DNA from: Dehalococcoidia bacterium
GTDB lineage: Bacteria > Chloroflexota > Dehalococcoidia > Dehalococcoidales > BS750m-G39
Length of the DNA: 6,080 nucleotides
Direction of reading: 5' to 3'
Assembly (NCBI GenBank): GCA_030616265.1
Contig: JAUWXS010000043.1
Coordinates: 1 to 6,080 of the forward strand
Shown piece after piece: positions 1-4,843 of this stretch (position 1 is its first letter; the number at the start of each line of letters is the position of its first letter). Below the pieces are notes generated by a model. It worked only from the letters and a program-made list of their open reading frames with translations, was not told where the DNA came from and ran no database searches. A program made the position numbers and the translations under genes.

Positions 1-651
1 GGATGACGCCGCCGCAATCTCGTTGGTCTCGCGGTGATAGACCGCCCTCACCATAAAGCGCGAAGGCGCCCCGATGAAAACCAGCAGGTCGTAAATCTCC
101 TCGGGAGCATTAAAGGTTATCTTCTTATGCTCCTTGACATCCTGCACCTCGAAGGCAAAACCGCGGTGCATATTAGAGGCAATAACCAGGCCTATGGTAT
201 TAAAAGGGTCGGCGAACATCTTGTAGAGCGGCAGGTTCCAGGCACCCGCCGAGGTCTTATCGGCCATGAAGATAATAACCGTCTCCGCTCCCCGCTCCTC
301 GAATTGCATTTCGGCCACCCCCGGCCCCATCCCGCGCACGTTGCCCGAAAAGGCGTCGGCGAGCATGTCCTGCCCCGCCCCGTGCAGCTTCAGCTTCTTG
401 GCCATCTCGGTGCAATCAATAAAGGTGTCCCAGGCGAGCTTATGGATTTTCTCATTCCCCTCGCCCTGCTGGTGGGTCATAATCAACTGCAGGTCGTCCC
501 CGCACTTGGTTACGTAACAGTCAATAAGCAACCCGCTCTTCTTGGCCTTATCGGTGCACTCGCGGGCCAGCTCCAAAATATCAGGATGGGAATCGGAATG
601 CCCGACATAACCGCCGACATCAGCCTTGATTACGCTCAACGTGACCGCCAT
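1..651 (-). CDS. fbp: Fructose-1,6-bisphosphate aldolase/phosphatase (class V, archaeal type), N-terminal 217 residues
   Basis: Reading the minus strand from the ATG at 651-649 gives an uninterrupted 217-codon frame that leaves the window at position 1, so the C-terminal part is missing. The protein matches the bifunctional FBP aldolase/phosphatase family, which condenses DHAP and GAP to FBP and then dephosphorylates it to fructose-6-phosphate in gluconeogenesis. Visible hallmarks are SVIKADVGG (6-14) with D11, H18, GDDLQLIMTH (51-60) with D52/D53, the AGQDMLADAFSGNVRGMGPGVAE stretch (92-114), FMADKT (128-133), and LPLYKMFADPFNT (140-152). D11, H18, D52, D53 and D131 are the expected metal-binding positions of the phosphatase site. 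The Schiff-base lysine region (around residue 230 in known members) lies outside the window, so aldolase activity cannot be judged. The start is fixed by AAGGAGG at 656-662, 4 nt upstream. It follows cobO on the same strand after 40 AT-rich bases, so co-transcription is likely. Confidence 0.93.
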   Translation of the reverse strand, partial: MAVTLSVIKADVGGYVGHSDSHPDILELARECTDKAKKSGLLIDCYVTKCGDDLQLIMTHQQGEGNEKIHKLAWDTFIDCTEMAKKLKLHGAGQDMLADAFSGNVRGMGPGVAEMQFEERGAETVIIFMADKTSAGAWNLPLYKMFADPFNTIGLVIASNMHRGFAFEVQDVKEHKKITFNAPEEIYDLLVFIGAPSRFMVRAVYHRETNEIAAASS

Positions 652-691
652 AATGCCTCCTTGCCAAAAATTAGTTTATAAAAATTAAAAA

Positions 692-1309
692 CTAAAACTC
701 AACCCCACCCCGCGCCGCTACCCCCATATCGTAAGGATGCTTAATCTTCAAGCACTCGGTAACCAGGTCAGCCGCCTGCACCAACTTGCTGTCAGCCCGC
801 CGGCCGGTCAGGATAAGCTCCACATTCTTGGGCTTATCGTCGATGAGCTTCAGCACATCTTCCAGTTCAATCAGACCAAAGGCAACCGCCAGGTTCACCT
901 CGTCCAATACCACCAGGTCGTATTTGCCGCTGAGCATCGCCTCGCGTACAGCCGCCAGAGCCCTTTCTGCCTCCCCCTTTTCCTCGGGCTTAATATTCTT
1001 GGGGTCGACAAAGCCCCCGGTGCCGAAGCTGGCCATAGTGACGCTGGATAGTTGAGACAGGATATGGAACTCGCCGGAGGGGTGAGCGCCCTTCATAAAA
1101 AAGGCAATATAGACCTTCATACCATGACCCAGGGCTCGGATTACAGCCCCGATGGCGGCTGAGGTCTTCCCCTTGCCATCGCCGGTGAAAATCTGAACCA
1201 GGCCCCTGGGCAGTGGCTCTGGTGCCAGTGGGCTATTCAATGCCTTATCGCTCAATGAAGCCCCTAAGCGAAAAAGTAACCGCAGTGAGTTTAGTTTAAC
1301 CAACCCCAC
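692..1309 (-). CDS. cobO: Corrinoid (cob(I)yrinic acid a,c-diamide) adenosyltransferase, CobO/BtuR family
   Basis: A 205-residue cytoplasmic enzyme that transfers the adenosyl group of ATP to cob(I)alamin or cob(I)yrinate diamide, making adenosyl-B12. The frame shows the family's order of motifs: the P-loop GDGKGKTS (43-50) after RGLVQIFT, a Walker-B-like LVVLDEVN (132-139), LTGR (167-170), ADLVTE (180-185), and the typical C-terminal tail KHPYDMGVAARGGVEF (190-205). Homologues usually begin close to the RGLVQIFTG block, so the first ~34 residues from the GTG at 1309 may be untranslated. An in-frame TTG at 1255-1253, preceded by AGGGG with a 5-nt spacer, would give 187 residues and fits the candidate promoter at 1293-1322, whose start site would lie downstream of the GTG. 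The fbp gene follows on the same strand 40 nt later. The family assignment is firm; the exact start is not. Confidence 0.92.
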   Translation of the reverse strand: MGLVKLNSLRLLFRLGASLSDKALNSPLAPEPLPRGLVQIFTGDGKGKTSAAIGAVIRALGHGMKVYIAFFMKGAHPSGEFHILSQLSSVTMASFGTGGFVDPKNIKPEEKGEAERALAAVREAMLSGKYDLVVLDEVNLAVAFGLIELEDVLKLIDDKPKNVELILTGRRADSKLVQAADLVTECLKIKHPYDMGVAARGGVEF

Positions 1310-1322
1310 CCTACCCTGTCAA
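1293..1322 (-). promoter_or_regulatory. Candidate sigma70 promoter for cobO-fbp
   Basis: On the minus strand there is a perfect TTGACA (1322-1317), an 18-nt spacer, and TAAACT (1298-1293; 4 of 6 matches to TATAAT). Transcription would begin near 1286, downstream of the GTG at 1309, which favours the TTG start at 1255 for cobO. The -10 element is mediocre and the call rests on sequence match alone. Confidence 0.4.
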
Positions 1323-1357
1323 GGAATAGCGATCATTTATCACCCCCACCCCAGGTG

Positions 1358-1402
1358 TCATTGCGAAGAGTTCTTCCCCAGAAGGACGACGAAGCAATCT
1401 CC
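1358..1402. repeat. REP-like palindrome (ATTGC...GCAAT type)
   Basis: ATTGC at 1360-1364 pairs with GCAAT at 1394-1398, and TTCT/AGAA pair around a small central loop. It resembles the short intergenic palindromes of the form CATTGCGA...CGAAGCAATCTC that are common in many bacterial genomes. It lies between two partly duplicated CCCCAGGT-like segments (1349-1356 and 1430-1437) and is absent from copy B, so it looks like an insertion into the larger repeat. Confidence 0.5.
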
Positions 1403-1569
1403 TCGCCCAACCATTCCACCCCCCAGGTTGTTCTTTCCCTCACCAACTCGAAGAGTCTTCGACCCACCCACAAAGGTTTTTCCAAGAGGGGGTTTTCACT
1501 CCCTCTTAAACTCCCCCAAACTATATGCAGGCTAACGCCCCCTTGAGTTCCAAGCTCTCTAGGGTGTTT

Positions 1570-1591
1570 AAGAGGGGCGGGTGCCCCTCTT
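1570..1591. terminator. Stable hairpin inside repeat copy A, terminator-like
   Basis: AAGAGGGGC (1570-1578) pairs perfectly with GCCCCTCTT (1583-1591) around a GGGT loop, followed by only two further Ts. The A-run before and T-run after could make a weak bidirectional terminator between the divergent cobO and carboxyltransferase genes. Since it is conserved in copy B, it is primarily a structural part of the repeat. Confidence 0.45.
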
Positions 1592-1603
1592 TTCCATATT
1601 CCT

Positions 1604-1630
1604 CCCCCTCTCCCTGTGAGGGAGAGGGGG
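1604..1630. repeat. Perfect 12-bp palindrome with GTG loop
   Basis: CCCCCTCTCCCT (1604-1615) and AGGGAGAGGGGG (1619-1630) form a perfect 12-bp stem around GTG. This C/T-rich palindrome type is a common intergenic repeat in bacteria. It is found only in copy A, just inside its right terminal repeat. Confidence 0.65.
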
Positions 1631-1696
1631 ATAAAGGGGGTGAGGGTGATAAAATTTTTGGGGCAGAAAGACCTGCGCTGTCAAGAAAAGGACTGT

Positions 1697-1726
1697 TTGT
1701 TAACCCCCAAGCGATAATGCTATAAT
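1697..1726 (+). promoter_or_regulatory. Extended -10 sigma70 promoter for the carboxyltransferase-hisA unit
   Basis: A perfect TATAAT (1721-1726) is preceded by TGC (1718-1720), an extended -10 element, and by TTGTTA (1697-1702; 4 of 6 matches to TTGACA) with an 18-nt spacer. Transcription would start near 1733, giving a leader of about 25 nt that contains the AAGGAGAGGA ribosome-binding site (1741-1750) ahead of the ATG at 1758. Confidence 0.7.
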
Positions 1727-1757
1727 TACCCTGAATCTAGAAGGAGAGGACTTAAAC

Positions 1758-3329
1758 ATGGCATCAACTGAAGAGCTGATTGAGGAATATAAGAAAAAGA
1801 GAGCCAAGATACTGCAGATGGCAACCCCCGAAGCCATCGAAAAGCGCCACAAGGCGGGGCAGTGGACGGCCAGAGAAAGGATAGACTATTTATTTGACCC
1901 CGGCACCTTCACCGAGCTGGGGCTGTTCGTCAAGCACCGGACGACCAACTTCGGCATGGACAAAAAGGAGGTGCCTGCCGAGGGAGTGGTCACCGGCTAC
2001 GGGCTGGTCAACGGCCGGTCGGTGGTCGCCTTTGCCGAGGACTTCATGGCGATGGCCGGGACCTTCGGCGAATATCACGGCATAAAAGAAATACGGGCCA
2101 TCAACTTCGCCAAGGACATGGGCTGGCCCTTTATCGGCATGAACGACTCCGGTGGCGCCCGCCTCCAGGAAGGCATGGACACCCTGGAAGCCTACGGCTG
2201 GATATTCCGGGCTCAAATACAGGCCTCAGGGATAATCCCCCAGATAGCGCTGCTGCTGGGTCCCTGCCTGGGCGGACAGGCTTACCACCCCATAATGCAG
2301 GACTTTCTTATCCAGACCCGAAAAACCGGCTTCATGGGCATTGCCGGTCCCGCCTTTGTTAAGACCCAGCTGGGAGAGGAAATCTCCCTGGAAGAGCTCT
2401 CCGGCTGGAAAGCCCATGCCGTCAAATCAGGGCAGACTCACCTCGTGGCTGAAGACGATAAAGATGCCATCGACAAGGCCAAGGAGCTCCTGTCTTTCTT
2501 CCCCTCCAATAATAAAGAAATGCCGCCCCGTATCAAGACCAAGGACGACCCCGAGCGCATCTGTCCCGAGCTGGATACCATCATCCCCGACAAACCCACC
2601 CAGCCCTACGACATGCACAAGGTAATTCATGCCATAGCCGACGACGGCTACTTCTTAGAGACGCTGAAGGACCACGCCCGGAGCACCATCACCGGCTTTG
2701 CCCGCTTTAACGGGCGCCCGGTGGGCATCTGGACCAACCAGCCGATGTGGGCGGCGGGAATCATTGATATCGACGCCTCCGACAAAGGCGCTCGGTTCGT
2801 CAGGTTCTGCGACCTGTATAACATACCGGTGGTTACCCTCCAGGACTGCCCCGGCTATATGATCGGCTCCGAGCAGGACTGGAAGGGCATCCTGCGCCAC
2901 GGCGCCAAGCTTCTCTTCGCCTGGGCCGATGCCTCCATACCCCTGATTTCCATTATCATGCGCAAGTCCTACGCCGGCGCCCACTACGGCATGCTGGATA
3001 AGGGCATTGGCGCCGACCTGGTCTTTGCCTGGCCCACGGCCAGGGTCACCATCGTTGGCGCCGAGACCGCCGCCAGCGTTATCTTCGCCCGCGAGATAAG
3101 GGAATCGAAAAAACCGGAAGAGACGCGCGCCCAGAGGATTCAGGACTACGACGAAACCTACGAGAACCCCTATAAGGGCGCCGAGCGGGGCTATATCGAC
3201 GATATCATAATGCCCAGCGATACCAGGAAGGTGATAAACCGCTCTCTGGATATCCTGGAAAACAAGAATAAAGATAACAAAGCATTCCTGGCCCGACCTT
3301 GGAGAAAATACTCTAATATCAACCTGTAG
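1758..3329 (+). CDS. Acyl-CoA carboxylase carboxyltransferase subunit (propionyl-/methylmalonyl-CoA type)
   Basis: The 523 residues match the length and plan of the biotin-dependent carboxyltransferase subunit (two crotonase-fold halves), which moves a carboxyl group between biotin and an acyl-CoA. Visible motifs in the N-half are NDSGGARLQEG (129-139), GPCLGGQAYHPIMQDF (168-183), GPAFVKTQLGEE (197-208) and LEELSGWKAH (211-220). In the C-half they are NQPMWAAGIIDIDASDKGARFVRFCD (327-352), DCPGYMIG (363-370), ILRHGAKLLFAWADASIP (378-395), RKSYAGAHYGM (402-412), FAWPTA (423-428) and a closing RPWRKYSNINL. Several signatures deviate from standard propionyl-CoA carboxylase beta chains: GPCLGGQAY rather than GPCAGGAVY, and GSEQDWKG rather than GTAQEYGG. 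The acyl-CoA substrate is therefore uncertain. No biotin carboxylase, biotin carrier or sodium-pump decarboxylase subunit is in the window. The start has a good SD (AAGGAG/GAGGA, 1741-1749), and hisA follows 10 nt after the stop. Confidence 0.92.
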   Translation: MASTEELIEEYKKKRAKILQMATPEAIEKRHKAGQWTARERIDYLFDPGTFTELGLFVKHRTTNFGMDKKEVPAEGVVTGYGLVNGRSVVAFAEDFMAMAGTFGEYHGIKEIRAINFAKDMGWPFIGMNDSGGARLQEGMDTLEAYGWIFRAQIQASGIIPQIALLLGPCLGGQAYHPIMQDFLIQTRKTGFMGIAGPAFVKTQLGEEISLEELSGWKAHAVKSGQTHLVAEDDKDAIDKAKELLSFFPSNNKEMPPRIKTKDDPERICPELDTIIPDKPTQPYDMHKVIHAIADDGYFLETLKDHARSTITGFARFNGRPVGIWTNQPMWAAGIIDIDASDKGARFVRFCDLYNIPVVTLQDCPGYMIGSEQDWKGILRHGAKLLFAWADASIPLISIIMRKSYAGAHYGMLDKGIGADLVFAWPTARVTIVGAETAASVIFAREIRESKKPEETRAQRIQDYDETYENPYKGAERGYIDDIIMPSDTRKVINRSLDILENKNKDNKAFLARPWRKYSNINL

Positions 3330-3333
3330 GTGA
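3328..3333 (+). promoter_or_regulatory. Shine-Dalgarno sequence that fixes the hisA start
   Basis: AGGTGA overlaps the TAG stop of the preceding gene and is fully complementary to the anti-SD end of 16S rRNA (the GGUGA portion). A 6-nt spacer (GTTGCT) separates it from the ACG at 3340-3342, the ideal distance for initiation there. No ATG, GTG or TTG in the hisA frame lies near it. Confidence 0.7.
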
Positions 3334-3339
3334 GTTGCT

Positions 3340-4053
3340 ACGGAAATCATCCCGGCCATAGATATCAGAGGCGGCAGGTGCGTTCGCCTCTACCAGGGCG
3401 ACTATGAGCAGGAAACGGTATTCTCCGACGACCCGGTAGAGGCCGCCCTGCAGTGGCAGTCGCTGGGGGCGCCCAGGCTGCACATCGTTGACCTTGACGG
3501 CGCCGCTGAGGGCGAGGTCCGCAACCTGGATATCATCACCGATATCGCCCGGGCATTATTAATCCCCACCCAGCTCGGGGGAGGCATCCGCAACATTGAG
3601 ACCATACACCAACTGCTCAAGGCCGGCGTCGAGCGTGTTATCTTAGGCACGGCCGCCGTCGAAGACCCCGACCTTGTTAAAGAGGCATGTAAGCGCTACC
3701 GCGACACTATCATCGTCGGCATCGACGCCCGTGAAGGCTATATTGCCACCCACGGCTGGCGCCGGGAAACCGAGCTCAAGGCGGCAGAGCTGGCGCGCTC
3801 CATGACCCCCCTGGGAGTAAAGCGCTTTATCTATACCGACATCAGCCGTGACGGCACCCTCACCGAGCCCAACTTCGCCGCCACCGCCGAGCTTATAAAC
3901 ACCATCAGAAAGCCCATCATCGCCGCCGGCGGTATCTCATCTCTAAACCACCTCAAAATGCTCAAGTCCCTCGGCGCCGAAGGCGCTATCGTCGGCACCG
4001 CCCTCTATACCGGGGATATAGACCTTAAGAAGGCACTTGACATCATAAGTTAA
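3340..4053 (+). CDS. hisA: Phosphoribosylformimino-5-aminoimidazole carboxamide ribotide isomerase, apparent ACG start
   Basis: HisA opens the ribose ring of ProFAR to give PRFAR, the fourth step of histidine synthesis, and is a (beta/alpha)8 barrel. From 3340 the frame gives 237 residues, the usual family size. Motifs: xEIIPAIDIRGGRCVRL (1-17) with catalytic D8, HIVDLDGA (48-55), QLGGGIRN (78-85, phosphate site 1), GIDAR (127-131) with the second catalytic D129, YTDISRDGTL (165-174), AAGGIS and GAIVGTALYTG (phosphate site 2). The first codon, where homologues have ATG (MEIIPAIDI), is ACG. An in-frame TGA lies at 3331, and the next in-frame ATG is at 3802, which would remove two thirds of the barrel. 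Either ACG is a rare start, supported by AGGTGA 6 nt upstream, or T-to-C is a sequencing or mutational change. Spacing implies co-transcription and perhaps translational coupling with the carboxyltransferase gene. Confidence 0.93.
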   Translation, partial: TEIIPAIDIRGGRCVRLYQGDYEQETVFSDDPVEAALQWQSLGAPRLHIVDLDGAAEGEVRNLDIITDIARALLIPTQLGGGIRNIETIHQLLKAGVERVILGTAAVEDPDLVKEACKRYRDTIIVGIDAREGYIATHGWRRETELKAAELARSMTPLGVKRFIYTDISRDGTLTEPNFAATAELINTIRKPIIAAGGISSLNHLKMLKSLGAEGAIVGTALYTGDIDLKKALDIIS

Positions 4054-4055
4054 AC

Positions 4056-4272
4056 GATATTACCCCCACCCCAGGTGGTTTCTCCCACACCAGCCCACCC
4101 GCAAAGGTCTTTCCCAGAGAGGGCTATGCCCCCTCTTCAACTCCCCCAAGCTATATGCAGACTAACGCCTCCTAGAGTTAGAATCATCGGGGGTGTTTAA
4201 GAGGGGTGAAACCCCTCTTTACCTTAAAGGGCGGCGGGCGGGAATAGATAAAATCGGGGTGGGGAGCAAAAC
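4056..4272. repeat. MITE-like structured repeat, copy B
   Basis: This is the second copy of the element at 1336-1653, starting 2 nt after the hisA stop. The left end (ATTACCCCCACCCCAGGTG, 4059-4077) matches copy A's left end closely. The right end carries GGGGTGGGG (4256-4264), the inverse of CCCCACCCC at 4064-4072, and resembles copy A's right terminal repeat more loosely. The core 4094-4220 aligns with 1463-1593. It sits between two histidine genes on the same strand and holds no plausible reading frame, so it accounts for most of the 268-nt hisA-hisI gap. Confidence 0.65.
4199..4219. terminator. Hairpin in repeat copy B, possible hisA terminator
   Basis: AAGAGGGGT (4199-4207) pairs with ACCCCTCTT (4211-4219) around GAA, with one further T before ACC. 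It is the equivalent of 1570-1591. The innermost pair is T-A here and C-G in copy A, a compensatory change that supports a selected structure. The short T-run makes it at best a weak intrinsic terminator after hisA. Confidence 0.45.
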
Positions 4273-4286
4273 CCCCAAAAATGTTA

Positions 4287-4292
4287 TATAAT
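4287..4292 (+). promoter_or_regulatory. Probable -10 element of a hisI promoter
   Basis: A perfect TATAAT lies 30 nt before the hisI ATG, giving a predicted start near 4299 and a leader of about 23 nt with AAGGGG (4309-4314) as ribosome-binding site. No recognisable -35 is present at the right distance; that position falls in the G/C-rich right end of repeat copy B. The promoter is therefore plausible but would depend on an activator or another feature. Confidence 0.45.
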
Positions 4293-4321
4293 GAGGCAAC
4301 CCGTCCCCAAGGGGCTAAAAA

Positions 4322-4660
4322 ATGAAACTAACCAAAGACATCAAATTCAATGAAAAAGGCCTAATCCCCGCCATCGCCCAGGACGCCGACAGCGGCGAAG
4401 TCCTCATGCTCGCCTACATGAACGAAGAAGCCCTGCGCCGCACCCTAACCAGCGGCGAAGCCTGGTTCTACAGCCGCAGCCGCCAGGAACTCTGGCACAA
4501 AGGCGAAACCTCGGGCAACATCCTCAAGGTGCGCTCCATCTGGAAAGACTGCGACAGCGACACCATCTTAATCAAAGGCAAAGCCAGCGGCCCCGTCTGC
4601 CACACCGGCAACGACACCTGCTTCTTCCAGGAGCTAACCGAAAAAGACGTGAAAGACTAG
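4322..4660 (+). CDS. hisI: Phosphoribosyl-AMP cyclohydrolase (stand-alone HisI)
   Basis: HisI hydrolyses the adenine ring of PR-AMP to give ProFAR, the step directly before HisA. The 112-residue cytoplasmic protein has the full domain: VLMLAYMNEEAL (27-38), WFYSRSRQELWHKGETSGN (48-66), the metal-binding DCDSDT (76-81; D76, D78, D80 for Mg and C77 for Zn), and GPVCHTGNDTCFF (90-102) with the remaining Zn cysteines C93 and C100. It ends shortly after this, so the HisE pyrophosphohydrolase domain that is fused in enterobacteria is absent and must be encoded elsewhere. The ATG is preceded by AAGGGG at a 7-nt spacer. It is separated from hisA by repeat copy B and probably has its own promoter. Confidence 0.96.
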   Translation: MKLTKDIKFNEKGLIPAIAQDADSGEVLMLAYMNEEALRRTLTSGEAWFYSRSRQELWHKGETSGNILKVRSIWKDCDSDTILIKGKASGPVCHTGNDTCFFQELTEKDVKD

Positions 4661-4662
4661 AG

Positions 4663-4816
4663 ATTAACATAACGGGGCAGAAAAACAAATAAACTTTAAC
4701 CCAAATCCGTGCCTAGTTACCATAACGGAGAGACCAAAACAAATGCCCTTTTTCCTCGATTCCTGCCTGAATTAACATAACTCTAAAAACAAACAATTAA
4801 AGCTAGCCACCCGTGA
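4663..4816. repeat. Degenerate direct tandem repeat, unit about 54 nt, nearly three copies
   Basis: Three similar units begin at 4663, 4716 and 4771. Each opens with (A/G)TTA(A/C)CATAAC, continues with an A-rich run to ACAAA, and then a second half that shares CTTT..CC and a TGCCT block between units 1 and 2. Unit 3 appears to continue through AAAG...CCGTGAACT to about 4816 with a deletion. Unit lengths are 53, 55 and about 46 nt. The stretch fills the convergent gap between hisI and the DUF1385 gene. It has no long reading frame and no clear terminator. Confidence 0.6.
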
Positions 4817-4843
4817 ACTGTTTCCCCCCGGGGGAGGAGAGGC

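Larger units (their letters stand above)
1336..1653. repeat. MITE-like structured repeat, copy A, with terminal inverted repeats
   Basis: This gene-free stretch is bounded by near-perfect inverted repeats: TTTATCACCCCCACCCC at 1336-1352 and the reverse complement of TTTATCACCCTCACCCC at 1637-1653 (16 of 17 match). Inside, 1463-1593 aligns with 4094-4220 almost without gaps (about four bases in five identical by eye). Shared blocks include CTATATGCAG (1521-1530), CTAACGCC, and the GTGTTTAAGAGGGG hairpin. TA dinucleotides lie at both ends if the repeats are trimmed to TCACCC...GGGTGA, as would be seen with a TA target site, although TA is self-complementary and so weak evidence. There is no transposase, so it would be a non-autonomous element. 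Copy A is about 100 nt longer than copy B because it carries two extra palindromes (1358-1402 and 1604-1630). Confidence 0.7.

Noticed and set aside
34..681. Open plus-strand frame of 215 codons
   Set aside because: It is antisense to the FBP aldolase/phosphatase, whose minus-strand translation matches a known family over its whole length; the plus-strand product has no recognisable features.
1355..1725. Two short plus-strand frames (63 and 66 codons) in the gap before the carboxyltransferase
   Set aside because: They are made of repeat and palindrome sequence, lack ribosome-binding sites, and their products are low-complexity Ser/Pro/Leu-rich strings.
2655..3359. Open minus-strand frame of 234 codons
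   Set aside because: It is a shadow of the carboxyltransferase gene caused by its GC-rich codon use; the glycine/valine-rich product matches no family I recognise.
3402..3650. Minus-strand frame of 82 codons inside hisA
   Set aside because: It is antisense to conserved HisA sequence and has no support of its own.
4663..4816. Possible CRISPR array
   Set aside because: The units are imperfect, the segments between them are themselves similar to each other, there are at most three, and no cas gene is near.
4824..4835. CCCCCGGGGG palindrome next to the DUF1385 stop as a terminator
   Set aside because: It has no loop and no T-run on either strand, so it cannot form an intrinsic terminator.
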